The position numbers and the translations under genes are program-made. Below are positions 49,964 through 58,835 of a stretch of DNA of 64,000 nucleotides, in pieces; the stretch's first letter is position 1; the number at the start of each line of letters is the position of its first letter. The DNA is from Chelativorans sp. J32 (GTDB taxonomy: Bacteria > Pseudomonadota > Alphaproteobacteria > Rhizobiales > Rhizobiaceae). The notes under the pieces are model-generated. The model did not search any database and had not been told where the DNA came from. It worked only from the letters and a program-made list of their open reading frames with translations. The stretch lies in the NCBI RefSeq assembly GCF_000518985.1, contig NZ_JAEQ01000020.1, positions 38,550 through 102,549 on the forward strand, written 5' to 3'.

Positions 49964-51037
49964 ATGACAGTGATGCAGAAGATTTCCGCCCCGGTGGTTA
50001 CCAGCGGCGCGATTGATTGCGACGTGCACCCGCCTCTGCCCCGGCGGAACGATCTCATGCCCTATCTCGACGACTACTGGCGCGAGATTGCGATGTCACG
50101 GGATGTCGACATTTTGGAGTTGATGTCGTTCCCCGAGCGGACGGCCCCTTATATGCGGCCCGACTGGAAAGCTGCGGGCGACCCTCTGGAAGCCTTGCAG
50201 CGCAACCTCCTCGACCCGCTCGACCTGCGCTACGCTATCCTCAACGTCGTCTCGGGCGCCCATGCCCTTTATGACCCCTATCTGGCTGCTGCCATTTGCC
50301 GTGCCACCAATGATTGGCTTGCGGAGAAATGGCTGGATAGGGATTCCCGCCTGCGCGCATCCATGCTCGTATCCTTCCAGAATGTGGAGGCAGCAGTCGA
50401 GGAAATCGAGCATCGCGCGGGGGACAAGCGGTTCGTTCAGATCCTCACCATCGCAATGGGTGAATTGCCCGCCGGACGTCGTACCTTTTGGCCGATCTAT
50501 GAAGCGGCGGAACGGCATGGGCTGCCGCTCGGCATGCATGCGGGCAGCGCGTTTCGGCATGCCCCGAGCCACAGCGGTTTTCACTCATTCCTGATCGAGG
50601 ATCACATTGCCCAAACCCAGGGCTTCGCCACTCAGGTGGCAAGCCTCATCGCGGAGGGCGTGTTCGTCAAATATCCGAAGCTCAAGACGGTGATGATCGA
50701 ATCCGGCGTCACCTGGGTGCCGCCGCTCATGTGGCGCATGAGCAAGGATTGGCGTGGTTCCCGCATCGAGGTCCCATGGGTCAAGGAGGCGCCGGCGGAC
50801 ATTATTCGCTCTCACGTGCGGGTCACATCCCAGCCCTTCGACGGACCGGAAGATCCGGCCGAACTGGAGAAGGCGTTGAGCCATCTCGTCAGCGACGAGA
50901 TGCTGCTTTTCTCAACCGACTACCCCCACTGGCACTTCGAAGGCCTCAATGTCCTGCCGGACGGGTTCCCGGAAGCCCTTCTGGAAAAGGTGCTGCGCCT
51001 CAATCCCCTTTCCACATATCCAAGGCTCGGAGGCTGA
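49964..51037 (+). CDS. Amidohydrolase-2 family protein A2
   Basis: 357-residue paralogue of A1, intact. Metal-site segments are 'AIDCDVHPPLPRR', 'LPLGMHAGSAFRHAP', 'VMIESGVTWVPPLMWRM' and 'MLLFSTDYPHWHFEG'. Like A1 it has Asp-x-His in place of His-x-His at the first motif. The ATG at 49964 lacks a good Shine-Dalgarno; a second ATG follows three codons later. Gene B2 begins three bases after the stop. The conserved 'WPIYEAAERHGLPLGMH' segment also occurs in B-type proteins, so A and B are themselves distant relatives. Confidence 0.9.
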   Translation: MTVMQKISAPVVTSGAIDCDVHPPLPRRNDLMPYLDDYWREIAMSRDVDILELMSFPERTAPYMRPDWKAAGDPLEALQRNLLDPLDLRYAILNVVSGAHALYDPYLAAAICRATNDWLAEKWLDRDSRLRASMLVSFQNVEAAVEEIEHRAGDKRFVQILTIAMGELPAGRRTFWPIYEAAERHGLPLGMHAGSAFRHAPSHSGFHSFLIEDHIAQTQGFATQVASLIAEGVFVKYPKLKTVMIESGVTWVPPLMWRMSKDWRGSRIEVPWVKEAPADIIRSHVRVTSQPFDGPEDPAELEKALSHLVSDEMLLFSTDYPHWHFEGLNVLPDGFPEALLEKVLRLNPLSTYPRLGG

Positions 51038-51039
51038 TA

Positions 51040-52143
51040 ATGGACACCACCTTTATCGATCGTCCGCAACAGGCTTCGCAGCAGACCGGCGTCGTGGATT
51101 GCGATATTCATCCCGCCTTCAGTACCCCCACGGAGCTTCTCAACTATCTGCCCGAGCGGTGGAAAAATCACGTCAGGGATTACGCGACCCGCACCGGCAA
51201 CCCCTTTCTCGGCGCTATGACCTATCCGAGGATTTCTCCGGGGAACGGCATGCGCCGAGACGCCTGGCCTCCCGGCGGCGGGCCGCCTGCGTCCGATCTC
51301 GACTTCCTGCGACAACAGCTCCTGGAGGAGTGCAATATCGAGATCGGCATCCTGCAGCCGCTTGCTGCGGGTAGCGTGGCCCTGAACCAGGAGCTTGGAG
51401 CAGCACTTTGCACTGCAATTAATGACTGGCAGATCGATAAGTGGGCCGGACCGGAGCCGCGCCTGCGCGCCTCCATCTGCGTTCCTCAGGAGGATGTGAA
51501 GGAAGCGCTTGCTGAAATCGATCGGCGCGTGTCCGACCGGCGCTTTGTCCAGATCGCCATGCCGCCACGCACTCTGGAGCCGGCGGGGCGCCGGCGTTAT
51601 TGGCCGATCTATGAGGCAGCGCAGCACCACGATCTCCCGATCGGTTTGCATACCAGCGCTTTTGGCTGGCGCCCAAATACGCCGTCAGGCTGGAGCTCCT
51701 TCTACATAGAGGAGCACTTCGCGGCCTCGAACAGCCTGCAGACGGTCATGTCGAGCATGATCATGGAGGGCGTGTTCGAGGAGTTCCCCAGGCTCAAGAT
51801 CGTCCTTGTGGAAGGCGGATTCTCATGGGTACCCTCGCTCGGATGGCGAATGGACCGCGAGTGGAAGCGGATGCGCGGCGAAGTTCCCCATGTAAAGCGC
51901 CTGCCGAGCGAATATATGCGCGTGAATTTCTGGTACACCACCCAGCCGATCGAAGAGCCGGAAAACAACCGTCATCTCTACGACATCCTGCGCTGGATCG
52001 GCATCGACCGGCTGATGTTCTCGACGGACTATCCGCATTGGGATTTCGACGACCCGCGCTATGTCTTCAAGGTTCCGCTATCGCCTGTGGAAAAGGCGGC
52101 CGTCTTTCGCGAGAATGCGGTGTCCTTGTTCAAGCTCGAATGA
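51040..52143 (+). CDS. Amidohydrolase-2 family protein B2
   Basis: 367-residue paralogue of B1. Metal-site segments are 'VVDCDIHPAFSTP', 'LPIGLHTSAFGWRPN', 'VLVEGGFSWVPSLGWRMD' and 'LMFSTDYPHWDFDDP'. The ATG at 51040 has GGAGG at 51029-51033. It lies in an operon with A2; no Rieske gene follows this copy, unlike B1. The gene after it is a decayed enolase-superfamily gene on the other strand. B1 and B2 align along their whole length without gaps of note, which indicates duplication of the A-B unit. Confidence 0.9.
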   Translation: MDTTFIDRPQQASQQTGVVDCDIHPAFSTPTELLNYLPERWKNHVRDYATRTGNPFLGAMTYPRISPGNGMRRDAWPPGGGPPASDLDFLRQQLLEECNIEIGILQPLAAGSVALNQELGAALCTAINDWQIDKWAGPEPRLRASICVPQEDVKEALAEIDRRVSDRRFVQIAMPPRTLEPAGRRRYWPIYEAAQHHDLPIGLHTSAFGWRPNTPSGWSSFYIEEHFAASNSLQTVMSSMIMEGVFEEFPRLKIVLVEGGFSWVPSLGWRMDREWKRMRGEVPHVKRLPSEYMRVNFWYTTQPIEEPENNRHLYDILRWIGIDRLMFSTDYPHWDFDDPRYVFKVPLSPVEKAAVFRENAVSLFKLE

Positions 52144-52177
52144 GCTTTGGGGCTCCATGACCATCGTCGGGGTCATA

Positions 52178-53166
52178 TCAGGCGGGCCACGGCAGTAGCT
52201 CTCGGTCCGTAATCTCGAGGCCGAAGCCGGGCGCGTCTGATGGCTTGATCCTGCCATTCTTCGGCACCGGAAAGCCGGGCACCGGAGGCACGTCCTTCAG
52301 CGCCACGCCGGGGGCGCTTGGCAGCCAGTATTCCGCCATAGGGGCTTCAGGCATGGCATAGGTGAAGTGCAGCCCGGCAGGCGTGCTGCCGCCCGCGTGC
52401 GGTATGGTAGGAATTCCTGCCGCTTCGCCGATTGCGTATATCTTCAATCCCTCCGTCAGCCCGCCGCACCAGCGCAGGTCCGGCTGTAAAATATCGACGC
52501 AACGACGCTCGACGAGTTGGCGGAAGGCATGCCTTCCGTGATGATCTTCGCCCGTCGCGATCGGCATCGTCGGGAAGGCGCGCTTGAGTTCGGGTATCCC
52601 TCCAGATCGTATGGGGGCAGGGGTTCTTCCAGCCATCGCAACCGGTAGGGTGCCAGACGCTCCATAACCTGGATCGCAAACTGGATATTGTAGGACATAT
52701 TCGGATTGAGCATCAGCTCGGCGTCCGGGCCAACGATCTCCCGCGCATTGGCGACCTTCTCTTCGAGCCTGTTCAGGCCCTCCAGACCATCGGAATAATG
52801 GGCCGGGTTGGATATCTTGAAGGCCCGGAAGCCCAATTCCATCGCCCAGTCCAGGTCATCGGTCGTGGCATAGAGCTCCACCTCCTGTCGGCAGGGGCCT
52901 CCAAGCAATGTATACACTGGTTTGGAGAGCAGTTTGCCTTTGAGATCCCATAGGGCTTGGTCGATGGCGCTTCTGGCGACGCTTGCAAAACCGCTCTCGC
53001 CGAATCGTTGCGAGTAGCGCCACATCAGATCATTGAGAAATTCGTGCGCCAGGCAGTCGCGCCCTTCGAGAAGCGGCGCGTAATGGTTGCGTATGATAAC
53101 CGCCGCGACGTCGCCCCAGTGGCCATTTCGACAGCCTTCCAGCGTATCTCCTCCTACGCATACCAT
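52178..53166 (-). pseudogene. Enolase-superfamily (mandelate racemase-like) gene, truncated and frameshifted
   Basis: Two frames together read as one enolase-superfamily barrel. The upstream part covers 'SAIDQALWDLKGKLLSKPVYTLLGG' to 'LRWLEEPLPPYDLEGY' and the downstream part continues 'PELKRAFPTMPIATGEDHH' to 'IPTIPHAGGSTPAGLH'. A one-base loss near 52594-52600 joins them. The N-terminal capping domain (about 50 residues before 'GDTLEGCRNGHWGDV') is missing. The first metal-ligand position reads Asn ('LMLNPNMSYN') where the family normally has Asp. Truncation plus frameshift argue for a dead gene; a sequencing error could explain the frameshift but not the missing N-terminus. An intact homologue lies at 58836-59945. 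Confidence 0.8.
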
Positions 53167-53205
53167 GTATACATTTTTTTAGGGGAAGCTTGCACAACAC
53201 GGTAC

Positions 53206-53217
53206 TTAATGTGCTAA
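53206..53217 (-). promoter_or_regulatory. Shared-element-like site before the Dpp/Opp importer operon
   Basis: Read on the minus strand it is TTAGCACATTAA, matching 10 of 12 positions of the core at 49772-49790, with a following AATTCGC-type flank also shared (GCGAATT). It lies 39 bases before the ABC operon start. A perfect palindrome ATGTATACAT (53165-53174) is nearby. Weak evidence on its own. Confidence 0.3.
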
Positions 53218-53255
53218 CAATTCGCAGATCGCAGCGGCACAATCGGGAGGAGCCG

Positions 53256-54273
53256 ATGCAGCATGTCACCTTCGGGTCTGAAACGGCCCAGGAAAGTCTT
53301 CTGGATATTCAGGGCCTGACACTATCCCTGCGCGACGAAGAAGGCTGGGTGCAGGTTCTCAACAATGTCTCCCTTTCGGTGAAGCCCCGCGAGATTGTCG
53401 GTGTGGTCGGGGAAAGCGGCTGCGGCAAGTCCATGACAGCGCTTTCGGTGCTGAGGCTGGTGCCGCCGCGCACCTCCAAGCTCGGCGGGAAGATCATGTT
53501 CGGCAGCACCGATCTGGTTGCTGCGAGCGAGGCCGAAATGATGCGTATCCGCGGCCGCCATATCAGCATGATCTTTCAGGAGCCTATGAGCGCCCTCGAT
53601 CCGGTCTTTACTGTCGGCCACCAGATCGCCGAAACGGTGCGGCGACATTTCAAGATCTCCAGAAGGGAAAGCCGACGAACGCGCGGTAGAGGCGCTCGAT
53701 GCCGTGGGCATCGCATCTCCCCGGCATGTGGCGACTTTATATCCCATGAGCCTTTCCGGCGGCATGCGCCAACGTGTGATGATCGCCATGGCACTGGTCT
53801 GCGAGCCCAGGCTGCTCATTGCCGATGAGCCTACCACGGCTTTGGATGTAACCATCCAGGCTCAGATCATGGACCTGCTTCTTGAGCTTTCCCAGAAAAC
53901 GGGAACCGCCATTCTCTTCATAACGCACAATCTGGGGCTCGTGGCGCAAAGCTGCCATCGCATGGTTACGATGTATGCGGGGGAGGTGGTCGAAAGCGGT
54001 CCGGTGTGGGACGTGATCGCAAGCCCGCGCCATCCCTATTCGTCGGGCCTGCTTCATTCGATCCCCGACAGCAGCCGCCCGCGCGGTACCTTGCCATCCA
54101 TTCCCGGCCGGGTGCCCTCCCTGCGCGCCATGCCCGCAGGTTGCCGCTTCGAGCCGCGCTGTTCCTACGCGGTGCCGGAATGCAGCGCGACCCAGCCGAT
54201 CCAGCACATTGCAGACCGCGAGGTGCGCTGCCATCGTTTTGCGGAACTTTCGCTTGCGGGAGCCGGAACATGA
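53256..54273 (+). pseudogene. Dpp/Opp-type ABC transporter ATPase (DppD/OppD), frameshifted
   Basis: First gene of the oligopeptide-type importer. The first frame carries Walker A '[18 protein letters not shown]' and the Q-loop '[16 protein letters not shown]'. It leaves the family after 'HFKISRR'. The second frame resumes at 'ADERAV' and carries the signature LSGGMRQR, Walker B '[14 protein letters not shown]', the H-loop 'ITHNLG' and the C-terminal oligopeptide domain with its Cys residues ('GCRFEPRCSYAVPECS'). One extra G in GGG at 53665-53667 would join them ('RRKADERAV'), giving about 339 aa. It is either a recent inactivation or a sequence error. ATG 53256 has GGGAGGA upstream. Confidence 0.82.
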
Positions 54274-55313
54274 ACTCCACCATGCAACCGGTCGGCCCCG
54301 CCATTTCGGTCGAAAATCTGCATGTAAGTTTCGGCCGAAAAAATCAGGCGGTCATCAAGGCGGTGGACGGCGTTACCTTCGCAATGCAGAAGGGAGAGAT
54401 CTTCGGCATCATCGGAGAGTCAGGCTCAGGCAAATCCACGCTCGGCCGCGCAATGGTGGGCCTGCTGAGGCCCAGCGGGGGAGAGCTCATGCATGGCGAT
54501 GTTTCGCCGCTTGCGCTTCCAAGTTCCGAATTCAACCGCCATCGGCGCAAATATCAGATCATTGCACAAGACCCGAACGCGGCATTCGATCCGCGGATGA
54601 CGATGCTGCAGAGCCTCTGCGAGCCGCTCCACATCGCGCGTGAGGGTAGGCGCGCGGACCGCATCGCGAAGGCGTTTGCGATGCTGGAGCGGGTTGCGCT
54701 CCCGCCGGAGATGGCGAACCGGTACCCGCATGAGCTGTCCGGCGGCCAGAAGCAGCGCGCAAACATCGCCCGCGCGCTCATGCTGGAGCCGAGGGTCCTC
54801 GTCTGCGACGAGGTGGTGGCGGCGCTCGATGTTTCCATTCAGGCAGACATGCTGAACCTGTTCGCAAGACTTCGGGAGGAGTTCAACCTCACCTATGTTT
54901 TCATCAGCCACGATCTGCGTGTGGTAAGCCATATAAGCGATCGTGTCGCGGTGATGTATTTCGGCAAGATCGTCGAGTTCGGTCCGGCGCGGGACGTGAT
55001 TGACCGCCCGCTCCATCCCTATACAGAGGCTCTACGCTCGGCCGAACCGGAGGTCATTCAGGATCGGGCGAAGGCGCGCAAGCGCATCGTGCTGCAAGGC
55101 GAGATTCCGAGCGCGGTCAATCCGCCGAGCGGATGCCGCTTCCATACGCGCTGCCCACGCGCGCGGGATGTTTGCCGAGCCGACGAGCCAAAGCAGCGCG
55201 AGTTGCTGCCGGGACGGCACGTGGCCTGCCATTTTGCAGAGGAGCTGATGGCCCAAGCAGAGCCGCTGGCGGTCCAGCCCAGCCGGATCAGCGAAGCCTC
55301 GGCGGGTTTGTGA
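54270..55313 (+). CDS. Dpp/Opp-type ABC transporter ATPase (DppF/OppF)
   Basis: 347-residue ATPase with Walker A 'GIIGESGSGKSTLGRAM', signature LSGGQKQR, Walker B 'VLVCDEVVAALDVS' (Val instead of the usual Pro after the Glu), H-loop 'ISHDLRVV' and the C-terminal oligopeptide-transporter domain ('GCRFHTRCPRARDVC'). The ATG overlaps the preceding stop (ATGA). It is intact and needs DppD as its heterodimer partner, so the frameshift in that gene decides whether the importer works. Confidence 0.92.
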   Translation: MNSTMQPVGPAISVENLHVSFGRKNQAVIKAVDGVTFAMQKGEIFGIIGESGSGKSTLGRAMVGLLRPSGGELMHGDVSPLALPSSEFNRHRRKYQIIAQDPNAAFDPRMTMLQSLCEPLHIAREGRRADRIAKAFAMLERVALPPEMANRYPHELSGGQKQRANIARALMLEPRVLVCDEVVAALDVSIQADMLNLFARLREEFNLTYVFISHDLRVVSHISDRVAVMYFGKIVEFGPARDVIDRPLHPYTEALRSAEPEVIQDRAKARKRIVLQGEIPSAVNPPSGCRFHTRCPRARDVCRADEPKQRELLPGRHVACHFAEELMAQAEPLAVQPSRISEASAGL

Positions 55314-55335
55314 AAATGTTTGAAGGAGGAGCGAA

Positions 55336-56907
55336 ATGACGATGGGTTCCAGCAAGAGGCTGCCCAATATCACCCGCCGTGCGATGCTTGCGGGCACGGC
55401 TGCTTTCGGCGGCTCCCTGGTTTTGCCGGCTCAAGCGCGGGCTCAGGCGCCCCAGCCGACCACCGGTGGCACGTTGCGAGTCGCGATGCCCTATAATCCT
55501 GCCGCGCTCGATCCTCTGACAGGCCGGAACAATCCGGACTTCAACACGCTCTTTGCGATCTATGACGCCTTGATCGACTTCGACCCCAACACGCTCGAAC
55601 TGAAGCCGATGCTGGCGAAATCGTGGACGTTCACCGATCCGACCACGCTGGTGCTCGAACTCGTCGAGGGGGTCGAGTTTCATGATGGCGAGCCGTTCAA
55701 CGCGGAAGCCGTGGTCTTTCATCTCGAGCGCTGCATGAACTATGCGCGCTCCAACGTCAAATCGGACGTCGCTTCGATCGACAAGGTCGAGGCGACAGGG
55801 CCGTATCAGGTCACCATCAGGACCAAGCATCCGGACGCCTCATTGCCGGCAGCTCTGTCGGACCGCCCCCGCTGCATCGTCTCCCCCAAGTCGGTCAAGG
55901 AAGCCGCCGATGGCAATGTGGATCGGAACCCTGTCGGCACCGGTCCGTTCAAATTTGTCGAATGGCGCGACAATGATCTCATCAAGGTCGAGAAGAACAC
56001 CAATTATTGGCAGGACGGCCAGCCTTATCTGAATGCGATCGAGTTCCGTATCATCAACGAGCTCAACACGGCTGCGCGGACAGTGATGGCTGGCCAGTCC
56101 GATGTGGCGCTGAACCTTGCTGCACAGCAGATCGCGATAGCCCGGCGCGATGAAAATGTCGTGGCCGAGGCGACGCCTTCGCTGATCTACTACACGTCCT
56201 TCCTGAATTACGCGGAAGGCCCGCTCTCGGACGTGCGCATCCGCCAGGCCATGAATTGGGCCCTCAACCGCGAGGACCTGAACCGCGTGCTCGTGCTTGG
56301 CCTCGGCCAGGGTCATTGCAGCATGTTCCCCACCGGTTTCTGGGCCAATGATCCGGAGACGGAAAACTACTACACGCATGATCTGGACCGCGCCAAGAAA
56401 CTGCTTGCCGAGGCTGGCGTTCCGAACGGCGTCGAGATCCAAACCTGGAGCTGGCCCGATCAGGCTGCGGTCCAGCGGCAGGAGGTGATCAGCAGCCAGC
56501 TTGCCCAGGCGGGCATCCGCCTTAAGGTTACGCCCGTGCCTCCTGCCCAGGCCATGCAGAACTTCCTGGACGAAAAGAAGGGACACCAGCTCCTGTCGCC
56601 GACCGGCGGTCTGCCCGACCCCAGCATCACTTATGATCGCCAATTTTCCGGCAACGCGTACCGCAATGCGGGCAAGATCGAACTCCCGGGTTTCCGCGAA
56701 CTGATGGACGCTTCGCTGTCCACATTCGAGCCGGAGCCGCGGCAGAAGGTTATGTATCGCATGCAGCGCTTCGTTCTCGAAAACGCGCTCCATCTGCCGC
56801 AATATATGTCCGCCAGCATGACCGTGCGAACGCCGAGACTGCACGAGTTCGTCTTCGGACTTTTGAACAGGCCGAAATTCCACAAAGTGTGGCTCGAACA
56901 GGCCTAA
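55336..56907 (+). CDS. Peptide/nickel-type ABC transporter substrate-binding protein (SBP_bac_5)
   Basis: 523-residue periplasmic receptor. The N-terminus 'NITRRAMLAGTAAFGGSLV' is a twin-arginine signal ending near 'ARAQA'. Family landmarks are 'GGTLRVAMPYNPAALDPL', 'YDALIDFDPNTLELKPMLA', 'VEFHDGEPFNAEAVVFHLE', 'RNPVGTGPFKFVEWRDND' and 'RQAMNWALNREDLNRVL'. Despite the family name, members bind many compounds including glycosides and organic acids. The neighbouring hydrolases and enolase-superfamily enzymes suggest an acid, amide or sugar-acid conjugate. Confidence 0.92.
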   Translation: MTMGSSKRLPNITRRAMLAGTAAFGGSLVLPAQARAQAPQPTTGGTLRVAMPYNPAALDPLTGRNNPDFNTLFAIYDALIDFDPNTLELKPMLAKSWTFTDPTTLVLELVEGVEFHDGEPFNAEAVVFHLERCMNYARSNVKSDVASIDKVEATGPYQVTIRTKHPDASLPAALSDRPRCIVSPKSVKEAADGNVDRNPVGTGPFKFVEWRDNDLIKVEKNTNYWQDGQPYLNAIEFRIINELNTAARTVMAGQSDVALNLAAQQIAIARRDENVVAEATPSLIYYTSFLNYAEGPLSDVRIRQAMNWALNREDLNRVLVLGLGQGHCSMFPTGFWANDPETENYYTHDLDRAKKLLAEAGVPNGVEIQTWSWPDQAAVQRQEVISSQLAQAGIRLKVTPVPPAQAMQNFLDEKKGHQLLSPTGGLPDPSITYDRQFSGNAYRNAGKIELPGFRELMDASLSTFEPEPRQKVMYRMQRFVLENALHLPQYMSASMTVRTPRLHEFVFGLLNRPKFHKVWLEQA

Positions 56908-56942
56908 GGCCCAATCATGGACGGCTTGCCGGGAGCGGGAAG

Positions 56943-57899
56943 ATGAATGCAATCACCTTGATGGTCGTGCGGCGGCTGGGGCAATTGATACCCGTGGCGC
57001 TCGTGGCCACGTTCGTGGTCTTCTCGCTCGTCTTCCTGATGCCTGGCGACCCGGCAATCATCATGGCCGGCGAATATGCAACGCCGGAGCGCATAGCCGA
57101 GATTCGCAAAATTCATGGCTTCGACCAGCCGATGCTGGTCCAGTATCTTACCTGGCTTTGGAAGGCAGTTCATTTCGATCTCGGCACCTCTCTCTATTCG
57201 AGCGAGGAGGTGGCGCAGCTGATCGTGGATCGGCTGCCGCATACGATTCTCCTGGTGGTCTACGCCTTGGTCCTTGGCTCGATCGTCGGCATTCCGCTCG
57301 GCATCGCCGCGGCGACCCGTCAGGGCTCCACCCTCGACAAGCTGATCACCACCGTCGCCTCGCTCGGTGTGGCGATCCCGAATTTCTGGCTGGGCATCAT
57401 TCTCGTCACCATGTTCGCGCTGTCCTGGCATGTTTTCCCGGCAACAGGCGCCGTTTCCTTCGGTGAAAATCCGTTCGAGGCGATTTATTACGCGACGCTT
57501 CCGGCCATCGCGCTCTCCGTCGGCGTGGTCGCGGTGCTTGCCCGACAGGTGCGCAGCGCACTGCTCGAGGTGCTGGGCTCCCAATATATCCGCACGCTGC
57601 GGGCGAAGGGGTTGGGCTCGGGCGCGATTCTGTGGAAGCACGGGCTGCGGAATGTGGCGGTCACCATGCTCACCATTGCCGGCCTGCAGGTGAACCGCCT
57701 CTTCTCCAGCGCGGTCATCCTGGAGGCGGTCTTCGCGGTTCCCGGCGTCGGGAACCTGATCAGCTATTCGGCGCTCAACAAGGACATCCCCGTGGTGCAG
57801 GGCATTGCGCTCATGCTGGTGGTTGTCGTCATTCTGACGAACCTGCTCGTCGATGTCCTGAATGCGATCCTCGATCCGAGAGTGGCGGCATCGACATGA
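56943..57899 (+). CDS. Dpp/Opp-type ABC transporter permease (DppB)
   Basis: 318-residue six-helix permease. 'FVVFSLVFLMPGDPAIIMAG' at the N-terminus, 'FGTSLYS'-like periplasmic segment ('FDLGTSLYSSEEVAQ') and the EAA region 'YIRTLRAKGLGSGAILWKHGLRN' identify DppB. ATG 56943 with GGGAG upstream is preferred over in-frame starts inside the preceding gene's end. The stop overlaps the dppC start. Confidence 0.92.
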   Translation: MNAITLMVVRRLGQLIPVALVATFVVFSLVFLMPGDPAIIMAGEYATPERIAEIRKIHGFDQPMLVQYLTWLWKAVHFDLGTSLYSSEEVAQLIVDRLPHTILLVVYALVLGSIVGIPLGIAAATRQGSTLDKLITTVASLGVAIPNFWLGIILVTMFALSWHVFPATGAVSFGENPFEAIYYATLPAIALSVGVVAVLARQVRSALLEVLGSQYIRTLRAKGLGSGAILWKHGLRNVAVTMLTIAGLQVNRLFSSAVILEAVFAVPGVGNLISYSALNKDIPVVQGIALMLVVVVILTNLLVDVLNAILDPRVAAST

Positions 57900-58798
57900 C
57901 TGACACCCATATGACCATTCCGGCCGCGACTACCGCGCCGGCGCGCTCGCTCCCAGCTCCGAACCGCTTCCGATTCTGGGCTTGGCTCCGGTCCGACAAG
58001 CGGGCGGCGATCAGCCTTGCCTATCTGACACTTCTGGTTCTTGCTGCCCTTCTGGCGCCCTATATCGCGCCGTATCCGCCCAATGAGCAGAACTTGCTGG
58101 ATCTCCTGATGCCGCCCAGCCAGGCACATTGGCTGGGGACGGACGATCTTGGCCGTGACACGCTGAGCAGGCTGCTTTACGGCGCTCATAATGCCCTCTA
58201 CGCGGCGTTTCTGGCGGTAGGTATTGGCGTGACGATCGGCGTTCCGGTGGGGGTTCTCATCGGGTTCGTGGGCGGTTGGGTCGATGAGCTCATGAGCCGG
58301 GTGATCGATGGCATTCTTGCCTTCCCGCCGCTTGTGCTTGCCGTCGCCGTGACCGGAGCCCTGGGCATCGGGCTTACGAATGCGATGATCGCGGTCGGTT
58401 TCGCCTTCGCGCCAGTGCTCGCACGGACGATGCGCGCGCAAACCCTGGTGGTGAAGAACGCGCTTTATGTCGAAGCCGCACAAGGTTTCGGCGCTTCGCG
58501 TATGCACCTTATCCTCCGGCACATCCTACCGAACGCGATTCAGCCGGTTATCGTCGAGGTTACGCTGATGCTCGCCGTGGCGCTCCTTGCGGAAGCCGGC
58601 TTGAGCTTCCTTTCCCTCGGCGTGCAACCGCCGGAGTCGAGCTGGGGCGGCATGCTCGCACGCGCCTATCACTATGTGGAGGTGGCTCCCGCGCAAATGT
58701 ATGCTCCGGGCCTGGCGATCCTGTTCACCGCCCTTGCCTTCAACGCGCTCGGCGAATCCATCCGCGTGCTTCTGGATCCCACCGTCAAGCGCGGCTGA
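57896..58798 (+). CDS. Dpp/Opp-type ABC transporter permease (DppC)
   Basis: 300-residue second permease. The N-terminal cytoplasmic stretch is Pro/Ala-rich, followed by the DppC hallmark 'HWLGTDDLGRDTLSRLLYG' and the EAA loop 'YVEAAQGFGASRMHLILRHILPN'. The ATG overlaps the dppB stop (ATGA). It completes the ATPase-ATPase-receptor-permease-permease order of the importer. Confidence 0.92.
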   Translation: MTDTHMTIPAATTAPARSLPAPNRFRFWAWLRSDKRAAISLAYLTLLVLAALLAPYIAPYPPNEQNLLDLLMPPSQAHWLGTDDLGRDTLSRLLYGAHNALYAAFLAVGIGVTIGVPVGVLIGFVGGWVDELMSRVIDGILAFPPLVLAVAVTGALGIGLTNAMIAVGFAFAPVLARTMRAQTLVVKNALYVEAAQGFGASRMHLILRHILPNAIQPVIVEVTLMLAVALLAEAGLSFLSLGVQPPESSWGGMLARAYHYVEVAPAQMYAPGLAILFTALAFNALGESIRVLLDPTVKRG

Positions 58799-58835
58799 GA
58801 TCGGCGGCGCTGTTCCCTCAGCAGGATATCGCGGC

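Noticed and set aside
53165..53174. TGTATAC motifs (53165, 31685, 41046) as a GntR regulon
   Set aside because: The core is only seven or eight bases and is expected several times by chance in 64 kb; one copy is simply the start codons of a dctP gene.
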